A stretch of DNA of 64,000 nt from Rosa chinensis (lineage: Eukaryota; Streptophyta; Magnoliopsida; Rosales; Rosaceae). The stretch is from contig NC_037091.1 in assembly GCF_002994745.2 (NCBI RefSeq), forward strand, positions 22,883,789 through 22,947,788, read 5' to 3'. The translations under genes were made by a program, and so were the position numbers. How positions within the stretch are numbered: the stretch's first letter is position 1; each line of letters begins with the position of its first letter. Below, in pieces: positions 21,155 to 33,531 of this stretch. The notes beneath the pieces were generated by a model. The model was not told the origin of the DNA. It saw only the letters and a program-made list of their open reading frames with translations, and did no database searches.

Positions 21155-24100
21155 CACTACAAAAAAGAATTCAATTGGCTACAGCAAAGGGCCACGGCGT
21201 AGATTTACCGTAGCTAATGGTCCTCCTTTAACGACTACAATTGCTGCCGTCGCGAACTCATAAATAAAATGTGACGGCTTTGCATTCCCGTCGTTTCTAT
21301 TCTTATCAATTGCGACTGCATATACATGCCGTCGCATGTACTTCTGTCAATTGCGACAGAGCTAACAAGCCGTCGCTTGTTTTAGGCAATAAGATTCGAG
21401 TATGAGGGGAAAAAAAGAAAAGAAAGAAAGAAAAACGTAAAAGCCAGATCCAGATCTGGTTTCCTCTCTCATTCTCTTCCTCTCGTCACAGAGCAAACAC
21501 GCAGAGAAACTCATTCCGTCTTCCTCTCAGGTAACTCATCTATCTTAGTCTTCTTATTCCTCTTACTTGGGTCTTTTGAATTAATTCTAGGAAGTGAGGG
21601 TTACTAACATCTCCAATTGAAAATTTGGCCAATGGTTGATAGGTGCATGATTCCGGCGTGGGCTAAGGTAATCTTCGGTGACTTCCTCTTCCTTCTTACT
21701 CTGGTGTTCGAATGATTGATTACTGATCTGTTTTGTTGTTTTATCTTTGATGCTCGGGTTGGACTTTGGACTGAAAGTGAGTAAGAGAGAAAGGTCATTC
21801 TCTTTCTCATCGGATTGGTTTCAGGCAGACGAATAATATGATTAAGGAAAAGATTAGAACACCAAATTGTCTGGCAATGGTAAGGTAAGCTTAATCAGTG
21901 GTCTAAGGTAATGGTTGAGTTTTTTTAGTCTGGATTTTGAGTGATAAAAGGATGAATCAGTTTGGGTTTGTCTTCGACGATATCCGATTTGTCCTTTTTA
22001 TGGGTTTGGTTTTGATTTTGTTTTCTGTCGCCGTTGGTTTTGAACTAATTGGGGTTTTTTTTTTTTTTTGTGTTGGAGTGCGAGATGTTTCAGTAGTTGA
22101 TGAGATTCGTCTGAGGTGATTTGCTTGCTAAATTCATTGAATTAAGTTGTGGAGGAGGAACTGTCAGCTAGCTGGTATATGTACGAAACATTTAAGTACT
22201 GAACTTTCTTTCATTGAACTAAGTTGTATTTATCATTAACAAACGTTCAGGTCTTCACTTGCTTGCTGGTGAATTTTTTAATTTTCTTGATGTTGTTATG
22301 TGTATTTTCTCACCCCTGTAACATGGAAAAATTGTTTTGCCGTTGATTCACACGGGTAAATCGTAAAGCTTGAGTGAACCATTTGGGATATATTCTGAAA
22401 GAACATTGGTTTTTCTTCTTCTTCTTCAAGTGAGATTTTGTTTTTGTTGGTCACAAAATAAAATTATCCACGTTTCTACTCTTCTTAAATGCAATGTATT
22501 TTTCATCTGCATGTATCACAACTTGAGAGCAATCAAATCATGTTTATAATCTGTTCAAAAGCACAAGTTATAAAAAGTTTGAGTAAACATAAATTTATTT
22601 GATACTAAAGTCAAACGTTATGTTCATAGTTCTCTTTTATAGTCTTGCACACCAACTTCTGCTGTTGTAGCTTGTCATCATTCTTGCATATCATATAATT
22701 TGATTCTCAATATATTCAGAAGAGGTTTAATGTTTTTACTATAATGCTTTTCAATTCAATGTGTATAAAATAGTTCTAAGTCCTATCATTTTTGAACTTC
22801 TCCAAAGTTTTGAAATAATTTTGCGCCTGTTTTTGTTTGAAACTAATCTGCCTCTGGTTTTTGTTTTGTAGTGGACAAATCCTCCATCAAGTTGGTAGAC
22901 ACAAAATAGCTGGAAATCATGAAAGAAAAGTATACTTGGAAATCTCTCAAATTGTCTTTGAAGAGCATGGATTCCTCTTGTTGATTGTGATTGTCTTTGG
23001 CCATCCGATATAATTGTAAGCATTATGGAGATTTTTAGCACCTTCATGTTACTTATATGTCATCAAACAAATTTTGTCATGCACATCTCCAAATTCTTTG
23101 GTTTGTTTATTGTTGTTATTTCAGATCATTTAGTCTGGCTTGCAGCATACTCTTAAAAGCTCATATGTCCTAACTTAATGACCGGTCCATATGCATCGGA
23201 AGTTAACGTGTGGATGCTTGAGTGAAATGGAGTGTTGGAATGTTTTCTTGGTTAATAACATGAAATGTTTTTTTGATCCCTTTTATGTTGAAACCAATGT
23301 TTATTTTTTTTAATTTTTTTAAGGCGAATTGTCTCTTCCATCTTATTGTATACGGTGATATATAGAGCACTGTGAGTTTAAATCAATCTTCATGCATGCC
23401 ATTAATGAAATGATTAATTTTAACCTTGAGATGTTTAGGTAAGTTTAATTGTTATCGAGTTGATTTTTTTGATTAGATTTTCAGCTAAAGTTATAGTCTT
23501 TGGCCTTTTGAAAATTCATAGTCTTACTTTCTTCTTTTATTGTTGTTGTTGGAAGTATCTGGAGTTCTGAAGCCTGCATTATCGGTTTAATTTAGTTTAA
23601 GCGCATTGGATTTTGTTAACGATTGCGTATCTGATTTGAAGAATGCTTTAATAATTGGAAACAGATCTGGTGAGAATTTACATGTGCTGCAGATGTGACA
23701 TTCAGAGATGCTTATGCTCTTGAAACTGCTGTTTTGTCAGTGTAAGTTGCTGGTCTCTCTACCAATATGCTCTATTTGAAGATATTATTTTTTGGGAAGT
23801 GGAGGTGTACGTCAAAACTCAAAGTGTGCAGATATATTTCGTTAAAATAGAGCAAGTTTTGGGAGTCAAAATATTAAGTGGCTTATGCTCTTAATGGTGG
23901 CTTTGACACTTCCCAAATATGCAGATATATTTCATTAAAATAGAGCAACTACCAAACTATATTCTAAAATAATATAATGAAGGAAGATTGGTTAAAGAAC
24001 ATGGACATTACTTTCAATTTTGTTTTGTACTGGAAAGAAGCTATCATTTCTAATCATCAATCAGTATTTCAAAGTTTTGGTATGCAATTCACCTCCTAAG

Positions 24101-24353
24101 ATAACTTTTACATTTTTTTTTTATTATTGTTGATCATGAGCTACAAAAAAATATATATATATTATGCTTTATCTATTGCATTAGGGCCGGCCTAATCATT
24201 AGGCAGATATAGCCATGTAGGTGCTGTAATATATTCTTACTTATATGTTGTTTCACTAAGAATATACTTATAGCATCTGCTATAAATACATAATTTGTAA
24301 GCAGTAATCTTACAACATCTCCATCTCTCAATTTTCCAACTTTTTCTTTACAG

Positions 24354-24451
24354 ATATGAAAAAGTTCGACACTTGGATACTCATATTGGTCAACCTCAGT
24401 TTAGTCCTCCTACGTTTCTATCTATTCCTGTGCTGCATGAAGTGACTCCAG
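24354..24451 (+). other. Exon-like segment of unknown origin inside the CACTA element
   Basis: A TTTACAG acceptor and a CAG|GTAATTG donor bound an open frame beginning YEKVRHLDTHIGQPQFSPP and ending HEVTP. A second open block follows near 24541-24600 (GYLIAPPEGNQLDLRVIG, donor AAG|GTACAC). They read like exons of a host gene captured by the element, but I do not recognise the protein. Confidence 0.45.
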
Positions 24452-25339
24452 GTAATTGTGGATACTAATGGTTATTTTAATTTATTTTATTTTATTTATG
24501 ATGGTAACCTCTTGCACAATTTCCTTTGCCATGTCTTGAAGTCGGATATCTTATTGCACCGCCAGAAGGAAACCAATTGGACCTCAGAGTGATTGGAAGG
24601 TACACAATGGAAAAATTATTTGCAACAGCAACAAGTATATTTCATTTTCAATTTCTCATTCACAGTATTTTTTCATATGTTTGAGTCTTTTTTGAGTTGA
24701 CTGTGCAGAGCTCATATTTGTGTCTTTTTTTCATATAGCACCTGAAACCATCGCTTCTCAGCTTTGATATATTGTCTTATTGTTGATCTCCACTTCATCT
24801 TATTTTACTTTCCTTGGCTTCTTTGACAGCTGAATAATAATATCCATGTGTCCAAGAAGGAGCACCAAAGCAAAAAAATTCAGCCAGGAATCTCTGATAT
24901 AGTTGAATTGCTGGATGCTTACAGAGGTTAAAAAGCTCAGAGAAGCAGGTTGGGAACATTTATTTAATTTGAGAAGTATACAATGTTTGGGGACAAAGTC
25001 AATTGTTGTGGTATTTCAATAAACTACAGAATATTTGCAGGCATTTCAACTCTGACCATCCCTGTGTAGTTCTAAGCAAACAAAATGGACTCAATTTGGA
25101 TAAACTTTGCACTCAAAGGTCAGCCTCTTATGATTGATACAATTATGCTCAACTTAATGACTTATAGTTGAACATGATTGAATCTATCTGTGCTTTTTTT
25201 CTTAATGAACTGCCTAAATTGATTAGTAAGTCACTAAGGTGGCCAACCTTCAATCTAAATACCTACTTATCAGAATATTGTTCTTCTCTACAACCCAATC
25301 AAACTAAACTAAGTAGTTATCAATGTTTCCTTTCAACTT

Positions 25340-25601
25340 TGGGCTGTTGGTGATGTCACAAACCGGGCTAACCTTACCCCTGTTGCTCTAATGGAGGGAA
25401 CATGCTTTGCAGTATGTATTTTTCTTTGTAATGTTTGCATTAACGTATGCTGTGTAATTGTTTTTCCTTGAACATTAGGTTCCTAACAAGGAGATGGCTT
25501 CAAGCTATTAATTTGTTTACTTTATGTTCCCTACAGAAAACAGTTTTTGGTGGGCAACCTAGCAAACCGGATAACAGAGATATACCTTGTGCAGTTTTTA
25601 G
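25340..25601 (+). pseudogene. Captured glutathione reductase exons
   Basis: Two consecutive exons are present. Exon A (25340-25411) reads [20 protein letters not shown] and ends with TTTGCA|GTATGT. Exon B (25537-25601) follows CCCTACAG, reads KTVFGGQPSKPDNRDIPCAV and ends TTTAG|GTAATA. This is the highly conserved FAD-binding GDVT region and the start of the dimerisation domain of plant glutathione reductase, which reduces glutathione disulfide with NADPH. The neighbouring exons with the redox Cys pair or the C-terminal His are not seen, so this is a fragment carried by the transposon, not a working gene. The phase across the intron is conserved, so a chimeric transcript could still be spliced. 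Confidence 0.88.
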
Positions 25602-26839
25602 GTAATAGTTTTTTCTTTTAAAAAATTGTGTCCTTCTGTTTTTAATGATAACTATTTTCTATGGTGGAGCCACAGTTAACAGTAAATTGTATGCCCAAGG
25701 GCTTTAGAATCATATGAATTCTTATTTACCGGTTCCTACAAAGTGAAGCTTAATGTTCATAATGCCAGCTGATATTATGTAACTTGGACTTATACTGCTT
25801 TTGTGTTCTGTACGTAGAGCATATACTGTAGTACTCTCAATTTCCTTCTAGTTTGACCATCTTTTTGTTCAGAAAATCACATTATTTTAGGTGTCTTACG
25901 CAAGGCATTGCTATTGCTTTTGGCCTTCAAGCTATAGTACTCTGCATTGTTTGTTTGGCTAGTGTTAGCAACTGAAACAATTAGGAAACATCATTTGATT
26001 ACTGTTGGGCAGCTGATGGTGCTGTGATCATTTGCTTCACTTCTGGTATGAACTCTCTACTTTTTCTTTATGTTTGTGAGTGAATGCGTGATCTTGCTTT
26101 ATCTGGAAAGTTGTTATTGTAGCTCAGTTGAGTTCTAATTTACAATTAATATGGTTGAATTTGTTATCTGATTTACATTTTTCAACTTTCTCAGGGAAAA
26201 GATATCCTGGAAATCAACCATCCCGAAAGTTCTTTCGGCATAAAGACCAGAGTGATATGAAATTTTAGTAAATTTAGATTATGTATAAAATTTAAGAAAA
26301 TCAAACAGAAACTGGCAGCATCGCATGGGCAAGCTGCCTAGTTTTAGCTTAGGTTTAAATATTAGTGCATTTTTGTATCTGTATAATTATACCTCAAATA
26401 TTATCTATCCAAGCTTTGTATTTCAAATTTAATTATCGTTTGAGACTTTGTTGGCTCTGTACTTATAGATTATCTTGTTTGCATAATTAAGTAATTGAAC
26501 AGAATGTCAATTGTATGCGTTTTGTTAAAAAAGAAAAGTTTTTATTTTTATTTTTATTTTTATTTTTTTATTAATAATTCATATTTTGCGACGGCATTGT
26601 TTCCGTCGCAAAAATTCTGTTGCGGTAGGTGGCGTCGCTATTGACCTTTGCGATGGCATAGTTGCCATCGTCAAACTTGAAGCTACGGCGTAATTGCCGT
26701 CACAAATAGCAATGGCGACGCCCTCAACGACAACGGCAAAATTGTCGTCGCCTAGCCGTCGCCATTGGTCTTTTGCGACGGCAATTTGACTTTCCGCGAC
26801 GGCGTTGCGCTGTGGCCATTTGAATTCTTTTTTGTAGTG

Positions 26840-27402
26840 TGTATCGGGATGAAAGGTGCTCAACCCCATGATTTTCTAGGTGACGGCATCCCGAGACCGA
26901 CCAAAATACAAACTAATTTTAGGTGAGATCTCTTTCTTTTTTCAATTGATGGTGCAAGAAAAACAACACTTAAAAAGAAAGAATGGTCTATAAAAATGGA
27001 AGAAGAAAATAGAGAATTCAATTCAATTCAAGTAGTGCTGATATAGGATTTTTGACTAATTCAGTTACAAACTAGCTTCGTTTTCTCCAAATCCTTCAAT
27101 GCTCTTTTGTGTCTTTTCTCAAATGGCTATTCAATAAAATTTGTCATGCTCGACATATCATCAGCATTGTCATGCCTTTTATCTTTTTGGATTGGTTTTA
27201 CAAAGAAAGGGATAGAAAGAGTTGTTGTAACAACAAGAAAATTGGTTTTTGTGTCTTCCTTATTTTCATTCATCAAATAATATTGTGCTGATGTGGAGTA
27301 CTGATGTAAAAAGTCTAGTATATCCTAGCATCTAATATTATAGTAGAGAATTTAATTCCAAAGCGAAGATGAGTAAAAATTGGTTTGCAATCAGATTAAA
27401 AG
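26840..27402. other. Continuation of interrupted element plus intergenic DNA
   Basis: 26840-26920 appears to continue the LTR-like remnant broken by the CACTA insertion. 27285-27352 is the right arm of the inverted repeat described at 20479. No coding region seen. Confidence 0.35.
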
Positions 27403-27407
27403 AAAAG

Positions 27408-27623
27408 TGTAAAAGTAAATTGAGAATTGGAATTGGTCTACTGATTTCATGTCATAGTCCCTTTATATAGGGAGAGAATTACAATGGAAATATCAATTAC
27501 AATGATGACATTAAATGCTGATTAATCTGTAATCGATGTTGATTGATTGGTAATCGCTAATTCCTTGGTTTCCTCTTCGTCAGTTACTTTGACGAAGGCA
27601 CATAATATGCTTTTCCTTTAACA
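27408..27623 (-). repeat. 3' LTR of the Copia element
   Basis: The 216-bp direct repeat of 35666-35888 has roughly fifteen substitutions and a 7-base deletion (one fewer GCTAATT unit). It contains CTTTATATAGGG, a TATA-like palindromic stretch. Confidence 0.9.
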
Positions 27624-27854
27624 CTCCCCCTTGTGCCAAGTCAAAGATGAAATGGTGTATGAGTTGTTGTCTCACTAAAAACCTTGCCAAGTAACAATAA
27701 AAACCCTATGGGACAAAAAATACACCTTAGTCGAAGGAAAAGAGCACAACGCACCCATTACATTTGAGGATGACATGTGTGTGTTAGACTCCCCTAACGT
27801 CTACACCTTCCCTTGATCCTTACATTAATCAAGGGAGCTTAGAAAGTCTTAGCA

Positions 27855-29560
27855 TTCCTATGATTTTCACATGTTTCTCAAAAATTGCCTTAGGCAATGA
27901 TTTGGTGAACAAATCTGTCACATTCTCCTCAGACCTTACTTGATTCACTTGAATCTTGAGGAGGGCCTATTGTTGCTGATTGTAGAAAAATTTGGCGATA
28001 TGTGTTTTGTATTATCACCCTTGATATATCCTAGCTACATCTGTTCGATGCAAGCTGCATTATCTTCATAAATGCAAGTAGGCTCTTCAGTGGTAGAACT
28101 CAAACCAGTAGTCCCTCGAAAATGTGTAATGATAGCTCTTAACCATATACACTCACGAACCGCCTCATGTAGAGCAATGATCTCTGAACGGTTCGAGGAG
28201 ATAGCCACAAGGGTTTGCTTGGTTGAGCTCCAAGATATCGTCGTGTTCCCGATGGTAAATACATAACCAGTTTGGGAACGACATTTATGTGGGTTAGAGA
28301 GGCACCCAGCATTAGCAAAACCAACCAAAACATCATTTGGCGTTTCGGTGTAGTGAGCGGCACTTTTGCCATCAACATTTCCTTTAGGAATTGCAGTTCC
28401 ATCTGCGGTCCCTCTTGTCTCTCTGTAGGGAAAGAATAATCCCAAGTCAATGGTTCATTTTAGGTATCGGAAAATGTTCTTGATACCATTCCAGTGACGT
28501 TAATTACGTTAGCGTTGAGCTAAATCTAGCTAACAAGTTCACTGAGAATGCAATGTCTGGGAAGTACATTGGGCTAAGTGCAATAATGCGCCTATTGCAC
28601 TTAGATAGGGAATTTCAGCTCCCAACACCTCTTTATCATCTTCCTTTGGACAAAATGGATCTTTCTTTGCATCCGAACTTCGACCGATCATGGGAGTGCT
28701 AGCAGGATGCGTTTTGTCCATGTTAAATCGCCTAAGCATCTTTTGGACATACTCAGACTGGTAGATTAGTATTCTACAAACTCGGTGTTCTAGTTCAAGG
28801 CCTACATAGAATCGAGTTTTCCCAAGATCTTTCATCTCAAATTAGGATTTCAAGTAGCTCGCGGTTTCTCTTATTTCATCAAGAGTACCTATTATGTTCA
28901 TATCATCGATATATACAGCTATAATTGCAAATCCGGAACTTGTTTTCTTTATGAATAAGCAGGGGCATAATTCATCGTTCTTATATCTCATCCCAATCAA
29001 GTAGTCACTTGGACAGGTATACCACATCTGCCCGGATTGTTTCAATCCGTAAAGTGAGTGTTTCAACCTAATTGCAAACGCACTCTGTGGTTTAGAGTCA
29101 CTTGACTTTGGTAATGTAAGGCCATCAGGAACTTTCATATATATCTTTGAATCTAGATCCCCATAGAGATATGCAGTAACCACATCCATGAGCTGCATTT
29201 CCAGTCCTTCGGAAACTATCAAGCTAACTAAGTAGCGGAACATTATAACGTCCATTACGAGAGAGTATGTCTCCTTGTAGTCAATTCCAGGGCGTTATGA
29301 GAAACCTTGCGACACAAGGTGAGCCTTGTATCTCAGGACTTCATTCTTCTCATTACGCTTTCTGACAAATACTCATTTATGTCCTACAGGTTTTACACTT
29401 GGTGGGGTTAGCACTATTGGACCAAATACCTGTCTCTTTGCCAGAGAATCTAGTTCTGTCTAGATTGCTTCTTTCCATTTAGGCCAATCTGCTCTTTGTT
29501 GACATTCTGCAACAGAACGTGGTTCGATATCATTGTGCACAATGATTTCTTGAGCAACAA
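27855..29560 (-). pseudogene. Copia reverse transcriptase and RNase H, disrupted
   Basis: The N-terminal part of reverse transcriptase is readable from about 29500 with a stop near 29304. The main block (29255-28842) has MDVVTAYLYGDLDSKIYMKV, SLYGLKQSGQMWY and the catalytic YIDD box. The next block (28835-28539) continues MKDLGKTRFYVGLELEHRV. RNase H (28445-28035) has the GYVFTIGNTTISWSSTKQT and RSEIIALHEAVRECIWL motifs, a stop at 28032-28034, and a C-terminal tail down to about 27855 (ADLFTKSLP-like). At least three frame changes separate the parts. These domains copy the element RNA into DNA; this copy cannot. Confidence 0.87.
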
Positions 29561-29561
29561 T

Positions 29562-31190
29562 TTATGCAAATACATCATCAAAGTGTATGGAAGATCTTTC
29601 CATCAACTCATATGCCCTCTCATAATCCATTGAGATTTTATTGTTCTCTGGAATCATTTCAAACATTGGAGCATTCTCCAGTATTGATTCATGGACATAA
29701 CTATAATCAGAGACAATCTCATGAGAAGGATTCTTTATATTGATGATTAATGGATTGGTTTGTGCGTTACTCGCCCTCTTCTTCCTTGGGTGAGTGTCAA
29801 TTGAACCAAGTGGCCTCCCCTTCTTCCTTTGGGGAGCCACGACCTCAACCACACCTCCACTAAGTGTGGTTGCAGTGCCTCTATCTGTGGCACCGTGCCC
29901 ATGATTGGGGACTTCTAACCTTGCAGGCACATTTGCAGCTGGTATATGTGATCTCGTCACTTTTGCGATATCAATAAACGTATCAGGCATCAAATCTTCT
30001 ACGTTTTGAAGATCGGTTATTCTTTTCACTTCACTTTCACATTGTGAAGTGCGGGGATCAAAATGAGACAGAGTGGGGACAAACCACGACAATTCATGTC
30101 GTTCCCTTGGAAAATCCTTTTTCATGTCTCCCCCTAACGACGAGAAGAATGTCTCATCAAAGTGACAATCCACAAATCTAGTGGTAAAGAGATCGCCTGT
30201 CAAGGGTTCTAAATAGCGAATAATCGTTGGAGATTCGTATCCAACATAAATACTTAATCATCTCTGAGGACCCATTTTTGTGCGCTCAGGGAGGGGGGGG
30301 GCAATAGACACATATACTGCGCAACCAAATACGTGTAAGTGTGAAATGTCAGGCTCATATCCAGTTACCAACTGGTACGTAGAAAATGGTTGGCTAGCAG
30401 TGGGTATGAAACGAATAAGTAAAGCTGCGTGCAATATTGCATAACCCCATGCAGAAATAGGTAGGTTGGTACACATAACCAGTGCCCTAGCCACCATCTG
30501 TAGCCTTTTGATGGTGGCTTCTGCAATACCATTTTGTGTATGCACATAGGGTACATGATGCTCTACATCGATCCCAATAGACATGCAATATTCATCAAAT
30601 GCTTTTGATGTAAACTCTCCAGCATTGTCAAGCCTTATAGACTTGATAGGCTGATCAGGGTGGTGAGCCCTTAAACGTATAATCTGTGCTAGGAGTTTTG
30701 CAAATGCAGCATTTCTTGTGGACAATAAAGCAACATGTGACCAGCGTGTCGAAGCATACACCAGAACCACAAAGTACTTGAATGGTCCGCATTCTGGATA
30801 GATAGGTCCACATATATCTCCTTGTATCCTTTGTAAGAATGAAATGTTTTGTTTTGTATCTTTAGCATAGGAAGGTCTCGATCCTGTTTTTGCTAAAGAG
30901 CAGGCTTTGCAAAACGAGTGATGTGCCTTTGAAATAGTCAATGAGGCATAATGGGAGGGAGGTAGTGCTTCTAGTACTTTAGAAGGCAATGGCTACATTT
31001 GAGCAGTACTAGGACCGACACCTTACAGTGTGGCGGATTTTTCTCCCATTTTATTTTTCACTCAAAAGAGTTCTTTAAAATTCAGATCATCATGTCAAGA
31101 CTGGGGTGCCCTAGGCGGTCATGCCAAAGCTTGTACGAGTCAGTGTCCCACATTTCATTATTGGTGACAACATATGATTCAATTATCTGA
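29562..31190 (-). pseudogene. Copia integrase, disrupted
   Basis: The upstream zinc-binding region begins near 31140 (LWHDRLGHPSLDMMI) but is broken by a stop. The core frame (30989-30258) has CKACSLAKTGSRPSY, then the catalytic Asp in QGDICGPI, the second Asp in RLDNAGEF and the Glu in NGIAEATIKR. After a stop near 30256 the C-terminal and linker region continues (30203-29562), with a basic, proline-rich segment before reverse transcriptase. Integrase inserts the cDNA; the catalytic triad is kept although the frame is broken. Confidence 0.85.
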
Positions 31191-31233
31191 ATAGTAGTGA
31201 GGTACAGTCCACTAGATTGACTCATTAGTTTCT

Positions 31234-31572
31234 CTAAAATGTGTTCCTTCCACATTCATTAGAGGTAATATAAAGGTATTCAATTCCATTCTCACAGTGT
31301 GTTTCTACATGATAACCATTGGCACGAATATGTTTGAAACTTAACAAGGTTCGATTAGCTCTTGGTGCATATAGAACATCTGTGATTTTAAATGTTGTGC
31401 CATTAGCCAGCAAAAATTTGGCAGTTCCTCGCCCTTTTATTACTTGTGATGATCCAATCATCGTAGTCACAGAGGAATTATAGGCTATTAATTCAATGAA
31501 TAATTGCCTATTCCTTAATATGGTGTGGGTAGTCCCACTATCAACTAAGTACTCAAGTTCTCCTCGATTCAT
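31234..31572 (-). pseudogene. Copia aspartic protease
   Basis: The frame starting at 31572 has the active-site motif LEYLVDSGTTHTILRN, followed by ILLANGTTFKITDVLYAPRA-type sequence and LLSFKHIRANGYH, all typical of plant Copia proteases that cut the polyprotein. It is separated from gag by stops. Confidence 0.82.
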
Positions 31573-32039
31573 TCCTACAAATAAATGGGAGGTATTGTTA
31601 ATTAATTTAGAAAATATATCTCATATTCTTTAGAGTATGTCTATTTTAGTAGAATGATAATCTTTTCATTCTAATAATTTGTTCTCTAGATGTATTGCTT
31701 TACATCTTTATAGTGCTATTTCGAACCATGTGAATATGTGTAGTAAATAAAAATCGAATAAATTCAATGCTTCAGAATAAAATCTGAAATTTATTAATAA
31801 GCCAACGATAATCAAATCAAGGTCTTATTCATAAATCTAATTCATCAAACCATTATTGAAATAAACTTTAAGACCAAGTAATAATCTAATTAAAAATGAG
31901 GCATTATGCCTTCACAACTATTTTTGGAAAATAAAATAAATAAAGCTAATTAGTCAAAATTTGAAGTATCCATTGACTGAGCAAGTTCCTTGTTGCCATT
32001 AAAGTCTGCAATTGTGAGGTTGACATCTGGGTCATGGCC

Positions 32040-32996
32040 TTCTTCTTCCATATAGTGAGCGTCTTGTTCTTTAGACTCCCTATACCTCTTGTAATTGGCT
32101 GCTACTTTGTTGCTTGCTTGGCAGTTCTTGTACCAATGCCTAATGACTCCTCACCTATAGCATGGTTCATTGCCAACTCTTTCCTGTTTGACTGAAGGGT
32201 TCTTAGGTGTCCTTTGCACCTTGTTTCCATGACCACTAGGGCCAGCACCACCATCTCTGCTCCATACATTAGGAGGGCCTCCACAACCCCCACGTCCCTT
32301 GCCACGTGGGTAGGGATCAGCACGTCCAACCTCCTTTGCATTGGGGTTCTTTCCACCTTTCACTTTGCCATAATTGGCCTCGAGAATTTTCTTTGTCCCA
32401 ACAGGCCTGGCATTGTTGTTCAAAAGAACCTCATTATGCCTCTCATCCACTTGTAGTAGGTTGATCAGCTTATTGAATGTTGTGATTCTTTTGTTGTCAT
32501 ACTCTAGCCTATACTGGTTCGCTAGTATAAGTGCTGAAGTAGGAAAAGTAGAAAGAGTCTTCTGGATCATATCATCTTCTGTGAGTTCATTTCCACATAA
32601 ATTTAGACGTGTCTTTAGGCGCAACATGTCCTTATTGAAGTCATTGACCCTTTTGTAGTCAAGTAAGCAGATTTCATTCCACTGAATGGTCAGTTCTGGG
32701 AGCAAGGTGTCATGAATGTTCCCGAAACGTCCCTTAAGGGCATCCCACAGTTCTTTGGGTATCTTCAATTGAAGGTATTCCCAGCGTAGGCTAGGATTAA
32801 TATATCGCCTCAGAAACATTAAGGCATTTGCTTTCACCTTGTCAGAAGGTCCGTCGTCTTTGGGTTTAGTGGGAGTTTTGATGGTGGCAGTGTAGTCTTT
32901 TGCCACAAAGGCAATTTCTACATCGGAAACCCAACGGTGGTACTCAAGTCCTTCTAAGTCCAAGATGTCAAATTCAGGTTGAGTTGGATCAACCAT
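32040..32996 (-). pseudogene. Copia gag
   Basis: The frame from 32996 (MVDPTQPEFDILDLEGLEYH) carries the plant Copia gag core (RWVSDVEIAFVAKDYTA, ANALMFLRRYI, LWDALKGRFG). A Gly/Arg-rich basic stretch follows. The zinc knuckle near 32155-32100 is recognisable (PCYR ... HWYKNC) but a TAG at 32151-32153 falls inside it. Gag coats the RNA in cytoplasmic particles. The first 281 codons are open. Confidence 0.85.
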
Positions 32997-33531
32997 CTAC
33001 ATAAACAAGAGGGAAGATATAAATTACGCAGTCATAAAGACATCCACATGAATTATTTTCCAAACATATGAATTAGATTTCAAGACCAAGATTCGTAATG
33101 GTCACATTTTTCGATGCTATGTGAAAATGTTTTTATCATGGTAAGTGTGTATGTATAATGCACACGAATTTTCATTATTATGGCAAAACGGAATTTATAT
33201 GTATAGCATTCTAAATAAGGAATAACTATAACACGTAATAAAGGATAAAACATAGCATATAAAGGCATGCATAGAGAAATTATATAAGCATAAATGAAAT
33301 AAAACATGCTCAAAGTTTCATAAATAACAAAATATATATGGCATGCCCAAAAATAAATATAAACAATAACATAATAAAAAGGCATCCGTGGGCATAAATA
33401 TATAAGCATAAATAAAATTAGCAAAACATGCTTAATATTTCATAAATAAAAACATAAACAATAAAATATTTAAAGCATGCGTAAACATAATTATAAATCA
33501 TGCTTAAAGATAATCATATAAAACATAAATT

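Larger units (their letters stand above)
21155..26839 (+). mobile_element. CACTA transposon carrying host gene fragments (5.7 kb)
   Basis: The ends are inverted repeats: 21155 starts CACTACAAAAAAGAATTC, and the minus strand from 26839 reads the same 18 bases. Similarity extends to about 31 bp with two mismatches. Both ends have subterminal repeats of the GCGACGGC type in both orientations (21210-21390 and 26585-26810), as in CACTA elements. The flanking triplets are TCT and TGT, an imperfect 3-bp target repeat. No transposase is seen, so it is non-autonomous. The interior has exon-intron structure including glutathione reductase exons. Confidence 0.85.

Noticed and set aside
25340..25601. Functional glutathione reductase gene
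   Set aside because: Only two exons are recognisable; the active-site Cys pair, NADPH-binding region and C-terminal His region are missing nearby.
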